A stretch of DNA of 64,000 nt from Sciscionella marina DSM 45152 (GCF_000379465.1 NZ_KB905425.1:267163-331162); one strand, 5' to 3'; positions 50,357-59,606 are shown, numbered from the stretch's first letter. Numbers and translations: made by a program. Notes: generated by a model not told the origin, from the sequence alone.

Positions 50357-52210
50357 ATGACGCCTACGTCGAGCGCTACGCAAGCGAACCCGACTACCGT
50401 GCCAGGATTGGAGGACGCTCCAACGACTCACAGTGGACTGCTTGCCTGGGTGCGCGAGATCGCGGCGCTGACGACCCCCGACCGGGTCGTGTGGTGCGAC
50501 GGGTCCGACGAGGAGGCCGAGCGGATCAACGCCGAACTCGTCGAGGCGGGCACCTTCATCCCCCTCGAGAAGCGGCCGAACTCCTACCTGGCCGCTTCGG
50601 ACCCGGAGGACGTGGCCCGGGTCGAGGAGCGCACCTTCATCTGCTCGCAGCGCGAGGAGGACGCCGGTCCGACGAACAACTGGACCGACCCCGCCGAGAT
50701 GACCGCGACGATGACCGAGCTCTACCGCGGCTGTATGCGCGGGCGCACCATGTACGTCGTCCCGTTCTGCATGGGCCCGCTCGGCGCGGACGATCCCAAA
50801 CTCGGCGCGGAGATCACCGATTTCGCCTACGTCGTCGCCTCGATGCGGGTGATGACCAGGATGGGCAAGAAGGCGCTGGACAAGTTCGTCACCGGGGACG
50901 GAACCGAGCGCGAGTTCGTGCCCGCCCTGCACTCGGTCGGTGCCCCGCTCGAGCCGGGACAGCAGGACGTGTCCTGGCCGTGCAACCCGGTCAAATACAT
51001 CACCCACTTCCCGGAGAGCCGCACCATCTGGAGCTACGGTTCCGGCTACGGCGGCAACTCGCTGCTCGGCAAGAAGTGCTACTCGTTGCGCATCGGCTCG
51101 GTGCTCGCCCGCGATGAGGGCTGGCTCGCCGAGCATATGCTGATCCTCAAGCTGACCTCCCCGGAGAACAAGTCGTACTACATCGCGGCAGCGTTCCCGA
51201 GTGCGTGCGGCAAGACCAACCTCGCGATGCTCCAGCCCACCATTCCCGGCTGGCGCGCCGAGACCATCGGGGACGACATCGCCTGGATGCGCTTCGGCGA
51301 GGACGGGCGGCTCTACGCGGTCAACCCGGAGTTCGGTCTGTTCGGCGTCGCCCCGGGCACCGGGGAGAAGACCAACCCGGTCGCCATGGACACCATCGCC
51401 AGGGGCAACACCGTGTTCACCAACGTCGCGCACACCGATGACGGCGACGTGTGGTGGGAGGGCATGACCAAGGAAACGCCCGCACACCTCACCGACTGGA
51501 AGGGCCGCGACTGGACCCCGGAGTCCTCCGAGCCCGCCGCGCACCCGAACTCCCGATTCTGCACCCCGATCGCGCAGGTGCCCAGCCTCGCCCCGGAATG
51601 GGACGACCCCCAGGGCGTGCCGATCTCGGCGATCCTGTTCGGTGGCCGCCGCAAGACCACCATCCCGCTGGTCAACGAGGCCCGTGACTGGTCGCACGGC
51701 GTGTTCCTCGGTACCACGATGTCCAGCGAGAAGACCGCGGCCGCCGCGGGCAAGGTCGGCGAGGTCCGCCGCGACCCGATGGCCATGCTGCCGTTCATCG
51801 GCTACCACGTCGGCGACTACGTGCAGCACTGGATCGACACCGGCAAGAACGCCGATGCGGGCAAACTGCCGAAGATCTTCTACGTGAACTGGTTCCGCCG
51901 CGGCGACGACGGCCGGTTCCTGTGGCCCGGATTCGGCGAGAACTCCCGCGTGCTCAAGTGGATCGTCGGCCGCCTCGAAGGCACCACGAACGCGCGCGAG
52001 ACCCCGGTCGGCCTCGTGCCCAACGCCGAGGACCTGGACACCGAGGGCCTTTCCGAGCCGCTCGAGGACATCCAGGCCGCGCTCTCGGTCGACGCCGGGG
52101 AGTGGAAATCCGAGCTGCCGCTGATCGAGGAATGGTTCGACAAGATCGGTGACAAGGTGCCGAGCTCACTGCGCGACGAGCTCTCCGCGCTGCGCCACCG
52201 CCTCGACTGA
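50357..52210 (+). CDS. pckG: Phosphoenolpyruvate carboxykinase (GTP)
   Basis: 617 residues from ATG at 50357, preceded by GGAGAAGAG. GTP-dependent PEPCK signatures: the oxaloacetate-binding region [12 protein letters not shown], the P-loop FPSACGKTN at 280-288 with the hyper-reactive Cys284, the metal site GDDIAWM, and the guanine-binding [29 protein letters not shown]. It converts oxaloacetate to PEP, the entry to gluconeogenesis. Single-gene unit with a long structured leader and a strong 3' hairpin. Confidence 0.97.
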   Translation: MTPTSSATQANPTTVPGLEDAPTTHSGLLAWVREIAALTTPDRVVWCDGSDEEAERINAELVEAGTFIPLEKRPNSYLAASDPEDVARVEERTFICSQREEDAGPTNNWTDPAEMTATMTELYRGCMRGRTMYVVPFCMGPLGADDPKLGAEITDFAYVVASMRVMTRMGKKALDKFVTGDGTEREFVPALHSVGAPLEPGQQDVSWPCNPVKYITHFPESRTIWSYGSGYGGNSLLGKKCYSLRIGSVLARDEGWLAEHMLILKLTSPENKSYYIAAAFPSACGKTNLAMLQPTIPGWRAETIGDDIAWMRFGEDGRLYAVNPEFGLFGVAPGTGEKTNPVAMDTIARGNTVFTNVAHTDDGDVWWEGMTKETPAHLTDWKGRDWTPESSEPAAHPNSRFCTPIAQVPSLAPEWDDPQGVPISAILFGGRRKTTIPLVNEARDWSHGVFLGTTMSSEKTAAAAGKVGEVRRDPMAMLPFIGYHVGDYVQHWIDTGKNADAGKLPKIFYVNWFRRGDDGRFLWPGFGENSRVLKWIVGRLEGTTNARETPVGLVPNAEDLDTEGLSEPLEDIQAALSVDAGEWKSELPLIEEWFDKIGDKVPSSLRDELSALRHRLD

Positions 52211-52232
52211 CCGGGCCTGAACTGGGTAAATA

Positions 52233-52284
52233 ACCCTCGTGAGTGGTTGTGTCGGTGCTGACCGACACAACCACTCACGAGGGT
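52233..52284 (+). terminator. Long perfect hairpin after pckG
   Basis: A perfect 23-bp stem: the left arm 52233-52255 starts ACCCTCGTGAGTGG, the right arm 52262-52284 ends CCACTCACGAGGGT, loop TGCTGA. It begins 22 bp after the pckG stop. There is no T-run after it. The length and perfection exceed what termination needs; it could also be part of a repeat family. Confidence 0.7.
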
Positions 52285-52290
52285 CTCAGG

Positions 52291-52532
52291 GTTCGTTGCG
52301 TGATGACCTCCGTCGTGAGTCGGCGCCGCGCAGCAGGTGGCGTCATTGTGCAACGAACTCTTAGTCTGTCCGGCGTGCGGTAGCGCGATCTCGAGAACGG
52401 TCGGCAGGGGCGTGACCTCGCTCGACCACTCAGGGGTTCCCCCTGGGATCACCGGCAGGGTCCGGCAGCGCACCGCGCGCGAGCCACCGCGGAACGCCGC
52501 AGACATTCGCGCGCACGACGTGGTTGGTCGAG
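52291..52532 (+). ncRNA. Candidate retron msr-msd region upstream of the reverse transcriptase
   Basis: Between the pckG hairpin and the reverse transcriptase start there is no gene but several stems: GTTCGTTGC (52291-52299) with GCAACGAAC (52350-52358), continued inside by ATGAC/GTCAT; CAGGGG-TTC-CCCCTG (52441-52455); and CTCGACCA (52431-52438) with TGGTCGAG (52525-52532), which could act as an a1/a2 pair. Retron non-coding RNAs lie in this position. Which stems form msr and msd, and the branching G, cannot be fixed by eye. Confidence 0.4.
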
Positions 52533-52565
52533 TCGCGCTGCCGCACTCCGGTCGGGAGGTGTGTG

Positions 52566-53882
52566 ATGCGGTCCGAGCTGGCTTCGGCGTTCGCGGGTGC
52601 TTTCCTCTCCGGCGAGTGGACCGAATCCGGCCTCTGGGGCAGCGGCGCGCGGGTGCTCGGGCGGGATGCTGTCTGGTTGCCCGCCCTTGTCCGAGAAGTC
52701 CTCGGGCTCTATGCGTGCGCGCCCCACGATCGTCCGCGAGAGCTGGCCGCGGTGATCGCCATGCAGGAGGCGGCGCAGGGCAGGGATGCCGAGCACGCCG
52801 TACCCTGCCGGTGGCCCGTTTCGCCGACGAGGATGCTGCGCAATCCGTGGCATCTTCCCGTGCTCCACTCGCTCGAAGACCTCGCCGGGCTGCTCGGGCT
52901 CACCACGGCCGAACTCGCCTGGTTCTCCGATCCGAAACGGCTGGCGCGTACGGCGGCTGATCCGCGGTTGCGGCATTACCGGGTGACGACGCGGCGCGCG
53001 CCCAGCGGTGCGATCCGCGTGCTGGAGGCGCCCAAATACCAGCTCAAGGCGCTGCAGCGGCGACTGCTCGCGGACCTGCTCGGCGCGATCCCACCGCATG
53101 CGGCCGCGCACGGTTTCCGCGCGGGGCGTTCGGTGGCCACGTTCGCCGGGCCGCACGCCGGAAAGGCGCTCGTGCTGCGCTGCGACCTCGAAGGGTTCTT
53201 CGCCTCGGTGACCGTGGGCCGGGTCTACGGCTTGTTCCGCACCGCGGGGTACCCGGAACCGGTCGCGCACGCGCTTGCCGGGCTGACCACGACCGTGCTG
53301 CCCGCATCCGTGTGGCGGAAGGTTCCGCGCCCGGCGGATCCCGGCCTGCTCGACGCGCATTGGCGGCTCGGCCGCAGGCTCGCCCAGGCGCATTTGCCCC
53401 AAGGCGCACCCACTTCGCCGATGCTGGCCAACCTGGTGGCGCACCGGCTGGATGCGCGCTGCGCGGGGCTCGCCGAAGCGTGGGGATGGAACTACACCCG
53501 CTATGCCGATGATCTCGCTTTCTCCTGCGCGGGCGGGCGGCGTGCCGGTGCGGCGGCGCTACTGCGGATGGTGGAGCGCATCGTGGGCGAGGAGGGTTTC
53601 CGGCTCAACGCGCGTAAGACCGCCGTGCAGGGCAGTTCGGCGCGGCAGTCGCTCGGCGGGCTCGTCGTGAACGAACACGTGCGGGTTCCGCGCGTGGAGC
53701 TGGACAGATTGCGCGCCATTCTGCACAACTGCGCCCGGTATGGCCCGAGCACGCAGAATCGGTCCGGTCATGCCGATTTCGCGGCGCACCTGAGCGGACG
53801 CATCGCCTGGGTCGCGAACCACGATCCCGTGCGCGGTGCCCGGCTGCGGGCCGGTTTCGAAGCGCTCGACTGGTCGCGTTGA
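52566..53882 (+). CDS. Retron-type reverse transcriptase
   Basis: 438 residues from ATG at 52566 with GGGAGG six bases upstream. Residues 1-140 are an N-terminal extension with LEDLAGLLGLTTAELAWFSD, similar in style to myxobacterial retron enzymes. RT blocks follow: RVLEAPKYQLKALQRRLL, HGFRAGRSVATFAGPHAGK (from 182), CDLEGFFASV with catalytic Asp207, LPQGAPTSPMLANL (from 277), YTRYADDLAF with YADD at 313-316, and the retron-like thumb GLVVNEHVRVPR. No maturase, endonuclease or integrase domain, so not a group II intron. No obvious effector gene is fused or adjacent. Probably an antiphage retron, with DNA production unproven. Confidence 0.85.
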   Translation: MRSELASAFAGAFLSGEWTESGLWGSGARVLGRDAVWLPALVREVLGLYACAPHDRPRELAAVIAMQEAAQGRDAEHAVPCRWPVSPTRMLRNPWHLPVLHSLEDLAGLLGLTTAELAWFSDPKRLARTAADPRLRHYRVTTRRAPSGAIRVLEAPKYQLKALQRRLLADLLGAIPPHAAAHGFRAGRSVATFAGPHAGKALVLRCDLEGFFASVTVGRVYGLFRTAGYPEPVAHALAGLTTTVLPASVWRKVPRPADPGLLDAHWRLGRRLAQAHLPQGAPTSPMLANLVAHRLDARCAGLAEAWGWNYTRYADDLAFSCAGGRRAGAAALLRMVERIVGEEGFRLNARKTAVQGSSARQSLGGLVVNEHVRVPRVELDRLRAILHNCARYGPSTQNRSGHADFAAHLSGRIAWVANHDPVRGARLRAGFEALDWSR

Positions 53883-54033
53883 TCCCGTAATTCGGTTGCC
53901 CGCGCCCGGTCGGCTGCGGCACCGTGCGCGGTATGTCCGTTCCGAGTACCGCACTGTTCCGAGCCGCCGCGAGTACCCGCGCGGTTCGACAGCAGCGCGC
54001 GGGCCGGGTGAGGTGGCGTCCGGGCGGCTGCTG

Positions 54034-54642
54034 ATGGGCGCCCTGCTCACCGGGATCCTCGCGGGTTACGGCATCGCGATCCCGGTCGGCGCGGTCGGGG
54101 CGTACCTGGTCGGCCTGGCCGCGCGGGAGCGGTTCGCGGTGGCGGCCTCGGCTGCACTCGGGGTGGCCGTGGTGGACGGGGCGTATGCCTTGCTGGCGGT
54201 GCTCGGCGGCGTGGGTCTGGCCGCGCCGCTTCGCCCGATCGCGGTCCCGCTCGGCTATCTGAGCGCCGGGGCGCTGGCGCTGCTCGCCGCGCTCACGGTA
54301 CTGCGCGCGGTACGCCGGTACCGCGGCCCGTTGACGGTTTCCGCCTCGAGCCCCGCGCGCGCGTTCCTCGGCCTGCTCGTGCTGACCGCGATCAACCCGG
54401 CGACCCTGGTGTATTTCCTCGCGCTCGTACTCGGCCGCGGGGCCGAGGGCGGTGGCGCGCCGTTCGTGCTCGGGGCTTTCCTGGCCTCCACGAGCTGGCA
54501 GCTGCTGCTCGCCTGCGGGGGCCGGTTGCTCGGCCGGGTGCTCACCGGTGCGCGTGGCCGGCTGGTGATCGCCATCGTCTCGGCGGCGCTGATGTCGGTG
54601 CTCGCGGTGGCCGCGCTGACCGGTGGCTCCCCGGTAAGTTGA
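54034..54642 (+). CDS. LysE/RhtB-family amino-acid exporter
   Basis: 202 residues from ATG at 54034 (GTG at 54013 is an alternative). Six hydrophobic helices in the LysE pattern: LLTGILAGYGIAIPVGAVGAYLVGLAARERF, a central helix pair, and the second-half FLGLLVLTAINPATLVYFLALVLG, which carries the conserved NP of the family. It should export small basic or neutral amino acids or related compounds from the cytosol. It follows the reverse transcriptase by 151 bp on the same strand; a link is not evident. Confidence 0.88.
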   Translation: MGALLTGILAGYGIAIPVGAVGAYLVGLAARERFAVAASAALGVAVVDGAYALLAVLGGVGLAAPLRPIAVPLGYLSAGALALLAALTVLRAVRRYRGPLTVSASSPARAFLGLLVLTAINPATLVYFLALVLGRGAEGGGAPFVLGAFLASTSWQLLLACGGRLLGRVLTGARGRLVIAIVSAALMSVLAVAALTGGSPVS

Positions 54643-54647
54643 GCGCC

Positions 54648-55514
54648 ATGGCGGTTCGTGATTTCCGGTTCGGGGTGAACATGCTGAAGCCGGGCCCGCG
54701 CGCGGAATGGGTACGACGTTGCCGCGCGGTCGAGGACCTCGGTTTCGATGTGCTCGCGGTGCCCGACCATCTGGGAATGCCTGCCCCGTTCCCGGCGGTG
54801 GTGCTCGCCGCGGAATCGACCGAGCGGGTGCGACTGACAACGTTGACGTTGAACACGGCGTTCTACAACCCGACCCTGCTCGCCCGGGACGTGGTGGGAA
54901 CGGATCAGTACACCGATGGACGGTTCGAACTGGGGCTCGGCGCGGGGTATGCGCAGGCGGAGTTCGACAAGGCCGGAATTCCGTTCGAGCGGGCCGGGCT
55001 GCGCATCGACCACCTGGAGCGCACCCTGGATGAGCTGGCGCGCTACTACGCCGATGAGGCCGAGCCGGATCCGGTACAGCGGCCCGGTCCACCGGTGCTC
55101 ATCGGCGGGGACGGGAACCGCGTACTGCGCCTGGCCGCCGAGCGTGCGGATATCGTGGCCTTCTCGGGTGCCTACCTGGACGGTGGGCTGCGGCCGCGCG
55201 ATGCCGCGGGATTCGCCGAACGGGTGCGCCACGTGGAGGCGGCGCTGAACGGACGGGATATCGAACGGAATCTGCTCGTGCAGCAGGTGATGCTCACCGA
55301 GGACAGCGCGAGCGCTTATGCCGAGCTCGCCGTGCAGTTCGGCAATGTGGTCAGCGCGGAGCTGCTCGCCGAGACCCCGATCCTGCTCGTGGGGACCGCG
55401 CGGGAGATCGCCGAGAAACTGCTCGAATACCGGGAAGAATACGGAATCACTTATGTCACCGTGATCGAGCGCGGGATGGCGGATCTCGCGAAGGTGATCC
55501 CTTACCTGCGCTGA
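54648..55514 (+). CDS. LLM-class F420-dependent oxidoreductase (MSMEG_2516-type)
   Basis: 288 residues from ATG at 54648, five bases after the LysE stop. Luciferase-like fold with FRFGVNMLKPG, RAVEDLGFDVLAVPDHLG, RVRLTTLTLNTAFYNPTLLARDVVGTDQYTDGRFELGLGAGYAQAEF and PVLIGGDGNRVLRLAAERADIVAFSG. The VPDHLG and GLGAGY segments are usual in the F420-dependent subgroup. Substrate unknown. Probably co-transcribed with the exporter. Confidence 0.85.
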   Translation: MAVRDFRFGVNMLKPGPRAEWVRRCRAVEDLGFDVLAVPDHLGMPAPFPAVVLAAESTERVRLTTLTLNTAFYNPTLLARDVVGTDQYTDGRFELGLGAGYAQAEFDKAGIPFERAGLRIDHLERTLDELARYYADEAEPDPVQRPGPPVLIGGDGNRVLRLAAERADIVAFSGAYLDGGLRPRDAAGFAERVRHVEAALNGRDIERNLLVQQVMLTEDSASAYAELAVQFGNVVSAELLAETPILLVGTAREIAEKLLEYREEYGITYVTVIERGMADLAKVIPYLR

Positions 55515-55515
55515 C

Positions 55516-56001
55516 TCAGTCGGAGCCCTCCAGGCGGGAAAGGCGCTCCTCGTAGCGGGACAGACCGGTCAGCCTGGTGCGGATCTGGGCGTGCTCGCGA
55601 CGCACTTCCTCGATGAGCGAGCGGGCCTGCTCGATCTCGCCGTCCTTGGGTTTGGCGGTGGCCGTCAGCTTCTGGTGCAGCGCGTCCAGCTGTGACTCCT
55701 GGGCGGCGATGTGCGGGATGATCCGCTCGAGCTCGTTGGCGCTCCAGTCGGCCTTGGCCCAGAGCTCATCGATCCGCCCGTGTGCCTCGTCCAGCCGCCC
55801 ACGCAGTTCGTCGAGGAGCCCGGCCTGTTCGTCGAGCTGTTTGCGGTCCTCGGCGAGGCGTTCCGCGGCCTCGGCGAGCAGCCGGTCGTATTCGGCGAGG
55901 CGCTGCGGCGGAATGCGGTTGTCGATGCGCCAGTCGATGACGTGCTCGATGCGCGAGGTGAGCATCCGGCGCGCTCTGCGCAGCAGGGTCTGATCGTTCA
56001 T
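55516..56001 (-). CDS. Coiled-coil protein of unknown function
   Basis: 161 residues from ATG at 56001 (MNDQTLLRRARRMLTSRIEHVID). After an amphipathic basic start the protein is almost entirely heptad-rich: LAEYDRLLAEAAERLAEDRKQLDEQAGLLDELRGRLDEAHGRIDEL and later EIEQARSLIEEVRREHAQIRTRL. No signal or membrane helix. It lies next to the GT29-like gene (20 bp) on the same strand, both facing away from the galactan export operon. A scaffold role in polysaccharide assembly is only a guess. Confidence 0.7.
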   Translation of the reverse strand: MNDQTLLRRARRMLTSRIEHVIDWRIDNRIPPQRLAEYDRLLAEAAERLAEDRKQLDEQAGLLDELRGRLDEAHGRIDELWAKADWSANELERIIPHIAAQESQLDALHQKLTATAKPKDGEIEQARSLIEEVRREHAQIRTRLTGLSRYEERLSRLEGSD

Positions 56002-56020
56002 GGGCGCCTCCATTGGCGTG

Positions 56021-56665
56021 TTACCGCAGTAGTTCGGTTGTCGAGGTACGCGTCCACGACTCGAGCAGCCTGCCCTCAGCGGCGATCTGATGCTCGGGCC
56101 CGACGATGCAGGAATCCCCGGACGCGTGCGCCCAGCTGGTCTGCGCCGGATCGTCGATGAACGAGAACCCGGTGAGCAGCAGCTTGGCTTCAGGGTAGGT
56201 GGTGCGGGCGATCCAGGCCGCCATGGTGCCGGTCGTGGCCCAGGTCGACTCGGTACGCGAGGGGAGCCCGAGCGCATCGGAGAGCGGGAGGGTCACCTCG
56301 TAATTGGAGACGTGCACCTGGCCGAGGTCGGCGGGCCACCAGCCGGGCAGGGTCTCCGGTTCCCAGTGCAGCCTGCCCGGTTCCACGAGCAGGTAACACC
56401 GCCTCGGGTAATCGGCGAACACCCACGGGGTCGCGCGCAGGGCCCGGTTGAACACCACGGCGTGCACCCGCGTTCCGGTGCTCGGTTCGCCGGGCTCGTC
56501 GAGCTTGAACCCGTTGACCCGGATGACCAGCTCACAGGCGTCCACCGCGGCCGCGCGCGCCGGATCGGCGCCGAGCGGCTGGTTACCGACGACGGCGACC
56601 GTCGACGGATTCGGCCGGTCGGCGTAGGCATCGAGAAGTTCACGCAATAGTGGGGTGGTCGCCAC
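56021..56665 (-). CDS. Glycosyltransferase family 29 (sialyltransferase)-like protein
   Basis: 214 residues. The N-terminal strand-loop VAVVGNQPLGADPARAAAVDACELVIRVNGF matches the sialylmotif L pattern (VVGN ... ID ... VIR.N), and TWATTGTMAAWIA plus LLLTGFSFIDD resemble the motif S/bacterial GT29 region. No signal peptide or membrane helix. Bacterial GT29-like proteins occur in polysaccharide clusters; here the gene is divergent from the galactan exporter. The sugar donor cannot be inferred, and CMP-sialic acid should not be assumed. Confidence 0.65.
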   Translation of the reverse strand: MATTPLLRELLDAYADRPNPSTVAVVGNQPLGADPARAAAVDACELVIRVNGFKLDEPGEPSTGTRVHAVVFNRALRATPWVFADYPRRCYLLVEPGRLHWEPETLPGWWPADLGQVHVSNYEVTLPLSDALGLPSRTESTWATTGTMAAWIARTTYPEAKLLLTGFSFIDDPAQTSWAHASGDSCIVGPEHQIAAEGRLLESWTRTSTTELLR

Positions 56666-56834
56666 GCCGACATGCTACTCAGACAACGGATGCCCGCCAC
56701 CACCACACACGCTGACCCGGGGCAGGTCCTCACACCGATCACACGCCTGGCCAAGGTTGCGTGCGAGTGAGCGAGAAAATGCATACCGCCCCAGACACGC
56801 ACCCCGGAAATGCACGCCGGTACCCTCGGCGATC

Positions 56835-57776
56835 GTGCAAGCCACCGTCGAGGAGAAGCGGGCCGCCGCGTTCGCCGAATCGTCCCCGCGTAGTCTCACC
56901 CGCGCGTTCGCGGACCTGCGTGACGGGTTCGCCGCACGCGAGCTGTGGAGCCATCTCGGCTGGCAGGACATCAAGCAGCGATATCGCCGCTCGGTGCTCG
57001 GGCCGTTCTGGATCACCATCAGCCAGGCGGTCATCGCGCTCGGCCTCGGTCTGCTCTACGGCGTGCTGTTCGGGCAGAACTTCCAGACGTTCCTGCCCTA
57101 CGTGCTCACCGGGCTGATCACCTGGACGTTCATCCAGAACTGCCTGACCGAGGGCATGGAGACGTTCATCGCGAACGAGGGGCTGATCAAGCACCTACCC
57201 GCGCCGATCTCTATCTACACGCTGCGTACGGTGTGGCGGCAGTTCCTGATGTTCGCGCACAACGCGATCGTGTACGTGGTCGTGGTGGGGATCTTCTTCG
57301 TCAACCTGAGCCAGCCGTACGCGACCAGTGATCAGGACGGCATCTGCCGGCCGGGCCTGACCTGTCACCCCGGACTGAGCTGGCAGTGGCTCCTCGGTCT
57401 CCCGGGTTTCATCCTGGTCATCCTCAACATGGCCTGGATAACGATGTTCTTCGGGATCATCTCCACCCGATTCCGGGACTTCCCGCAGCTGATCAACGCG
57501 ATCGTGCAGCTGATGTTCTACCTGACCCCGATCGTCTGGCCGATCGACCAGCTGACCTCGCCCGCGGGACCGCGGCACAACCTGGCGCACATCGTGCTGC
57601 CGATCATCAAGCTCAACCCGATCTACCACTTGATCCAGGTCGTGCGAGCCCCGTTCATCGGTCAGGTGGTCAGTCCGTGGAGCTACGTGGTCTGCGGCGG
57701 AATGGCCATCGTAGGCTGGTTTGTCACCGTGTTCATGATGCGTAACTACCGCGCCCGAATCTCCTACTGGGTGTGA
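56835..57776 (+). CDS. wzm: Polysaccharide ABC transporter permease (galactan export, Rv3783-type)
   Basis: 313 residues from GTG at 56835. TACCCT ends eight bases before the GTG, so the mRNA may be leaderless. The protein has the Wzm/RfbD layout: amphipathic start (LWSHLGWQDIKQRYRRSVLGPFW), then six membrane helices (VIALGLGLLYGVLFG; YVLTGLITWTFIQ; FAHNAIVYVVVVGIFFV; a further pair; and SYVVCGGMAIVGWFVTVFMM). With the ATPase and GlfT1 genes behind, it should flip lipid-linked galactan precursor for arabinogalactan across the membrane. Confidence 0.9.
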   Translation: MQATVEEKRAAAFAESSPRSLTRAFADLRDGFAARELWSHLGWQDIKQRYRRSVLGPFWITISQAVIALGLGLLYGVLFGQNFQTFLPYVLTGLITWTFIQNCLTEGMETFIANEGLIKHLPAPISIYTLRTVWRQFLMFAHNAIVYVVVVGIFFVNLSQPYATSDQDGICRPGLTCHPGLSWQWLLGLPGFILVILNMAWITMFFGIISTRFRDFPQLINAIVQLMFYLTPIVWPIDQLTSPAGPRHNLAHIVLPIIKLNPIYHLIQVVRAPFIGQVVSPWSYVVCGGMAIVGWFVTVFMMRNYRARISYWV

Positions 57777-57785
57777 GGTGAGGTA

Positions 57786-58661
57786 ATGGTCTCCATCGAC
57801 GTCAACAACGCTTCGGTCGCCTTCCCGATCTTCGACGCGAAATCGCGCTCGCTGAAGAAAAAGGTGCTCGGCAAGGTCGGCGGCAAGATCGGTACCGAGG
57901 CGAAGGTCCCGGTGATCGAGGCGCTGCACGACATCACCCTCAGTCTCAACGAAGGCGAGCGGGTCGCCCTCGTCGGGCACAACGGCGCGGGCAAGTCCAC
58001 CCTGCTGCGCCTGCTCTCCGGGATCTACGAGCCCACCACGGGCAGCTGCCGGATCAGCGGCAAGATCGCGCCCATCTTCGACATGGGCGTCGGCATGGAC
58101 CAGGAGATCTCCGGTTACGAGAACATCCTGATCCGCGGTCTCTACCTGGGGAAATCCCGCAGGGAGATGGAGAAGCGGGTGGACGACATCGCGGAGTTCA
58201 CCGAGCTCGGCGACTACCTGCAGATGCCGCTGCGTACTTACTCCACCGGTATGCGAGTGCGGCTCGCGCTCGGCGTGGTGACCTCGATCGATCCGGAGAT
58301 CCTGCTGCTGGACGAGGGGATCGGCGCGGTCGACGACGCGTTCCTGAAGAAGGCGCGCAACCGGCTCGCCGATCTGGTCCGCCGCTCCGGAATGCTCGTG
58401 TTCGCCTCGCACTCGGACGAGCTGCTCTTCGAACTGTGCACCTCGGCGATCTGGATGGATGAGGGACACATCAGGGCACACGGCTCCCTGCGCGACGTAA
58501 TCTGGCAGTACAAGGGCTACGACCCCTACCAGAACATGAGCGCGGAAGGCCTCGAGCGCATCGGCGTGAACCCGGCCGAGGTCCACCGGGCCGACAACAG
58601 CCTCGCTTCCGAGGAACTGGCGACCGGCTCCGGTAGTGTCGCGCCCGATGGGGCCAGGTAA
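57786..58661 (+). CDS. wzt: Polysaccharide ABC transporter ATP-binding protein (galactan export, Rv3781-type)
   Basis: 291 residues. Walker A LVGHNGAGKSTLLRLLSGIYEPTTG, the Q-loop-like IAPIFDMGVGMDQEISGYENI, signature LRTYSTGMRVRLALGV and Walker B EILLLDEGIGAVD. STGMRVRLA is the usual signature of polysaccharide (Wzt/RfbE/TagH) ATPases. The C-terminal extension is short, without a carbohydrate-binding domain. Ten bases after the permease stop, with GAGGTGAGG as ribosome-binding site. Confidence 0.93.
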   Translation: MVSIDVNNASVAFPIFDAKSRSLKKKVLGKVGGKIGTEAKVPVIEALHDITLSLNEGERVALVGHNGAGKSTLLRLLSGIYEPTTGSCRISGKIAPIFDMGVGMDQEISGYENILIRGLYLGKSRREMEKRVDDIAEFTELGDYLQMPLRTYSTGMRVRLALGVVTSIDPEILLLDEGIGAVDDAFLKKARNRLADLVRRSGMLVFASHSDELLFELCTSAIWMDEGHIRAHGSLRDVIWQYKGYDPYQNMSAEGLERIGVNPAEVHRADNSLASEELATGSGSVAPDGAR

Positions 58662-58676
58662 ATGGAGGTGCCCGCG

Positions 58677-59606
58677 ATGACCGAAGCGAAGCTGCCACCC
58701 GGAGCGGTTGTCGCCGTCGTCGTCACGCGCCATCGGACCCAGCTGCTCGCCGAGTCCCTGAAGATGCTCGCGACGCAGACCAGGGTGCCCGATCACCTCA
58801 TCGTCGTGGACAACGGACCGGACGAGCCCGCACACAGTGTCGTGGAGTCCTGCCCGGTGCCCTCGACCTATCTGCTTTCCCGGCGAAACCTCGGCGGTGC
58901 GGGCGGTTTCGCGCTCGGCATGCTGCACGCGCTCGCGCTCGGCGCGGACTGGGTGTGGCTGGCCGATGACGATGGCCGCCCCGCCGATGAACACGTGCTC
59001 GCCACCCTGCTCGAGGAGGCCACCGACCGCGGCCTCGCCGAGGTTTCCCCGGTCGTGGTGGACATCGACGAGCCGGGAAACCTGGCCTTCCCGATGCGCC
59101 GCGGACTGACCTGGAAGCGCACCGTCGAGGAACTGACCGCGCCGGACGAGTCCGGTGGTGCACCCGTCGACTACCTGCCGGGGATCGCCTCGCTGTTCAA
59201 CGGGGCACTGTTCGCCGCATCCACCCTCGACGTGATCGGCGTGCCGGACTACCGGCTGTTCTTCCGCGGCGATGAGGTCGAGGTGCACCGCAGGCTGGTG
59301 CGTTCCGGGCTGCCGTTCGGTACCTCGCTGCGGGTCGCCTACGCGCATCCGAACGGTTCCGCGGAATTCCGGCCGATGCTCGGTGGCCGGTTCCACGCGC
59401 AGGATCCCGAGGACGCGGGCAAGCGTTACTACACCTACCGCAACCGTGGATATCTGCTTTCCCAGCCGGGAATGCGGAAGATCGGGATGCTCGAGGTGCT
59501 GCGTTTCGGGCTCTATTTCATCGCCGTCAAGAAAGACGTTCGCGGATTCGCGGAATGGCTCAAGCTCGTGCGCAAGGGGCAGCGCGAGCACTTCTTCAGG
59601 AAATAA
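58677..59606 (+). CDS. glfT1: Galactofuranosyltransferase GlfT1
   Basis: 309 residues from ATG at 58677 with GGAGGTG upstream. GT2/GT-A fold: AVVVTRHRTQLLAESLKML, PDHLIVVDNGPD, SRRNLGGAGGFALGMLHALALGADWVWLADDDGRP with the DDD metal motif, YLPGIASLFNGALF, RGDEVEVHRRLVRSGLPFGT, and RYYTYRNRGYLLSQPG. These match mycobacterial GlfT1 (Rv3782) closely. It adds the first galactofuranose residues to the decaprenyl-linked linker of arabinogalactan. Third gene of the exporter operon. Confidence 0.93.
   Translation: MTEAKLPPGAVVAVVVTRHRTQLLAESLKMLATQTRVPDHLIVVDNGPDEPAHSVVESCPVPSTYLLSRRNLGGAGGFALGMLHALALGADWVWLADDDGRPADEHVLATLLEEATDRGLAEVSPVVVDIDEPGNLAFPMRRGLTWKRTVEELTAPDESGGAPVDYLPGIASLFNGALFAASTLDVIGVPDYRLFFRGDEVEVHRRLVRSGLPFGTSLRVAYAHPNGSAEFRPMLGGRFHAQDPEDAGKRYYTYRNRGYLLSQPGMRKIGMLEVLRFGLYFIAVKKDVRGFAEWLKLVRKGQREHFFRK

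Noticed and set aside
52566-53882. Reverse transcriptase as part of a group II intron or diversity-generating retroelement
   Set aside because: No maturase or HNH domain, no intron domain V/VI-like sequence nearby, and no template/variable repeat pair or Avd-like gene; the thumb pattern is retron-like.
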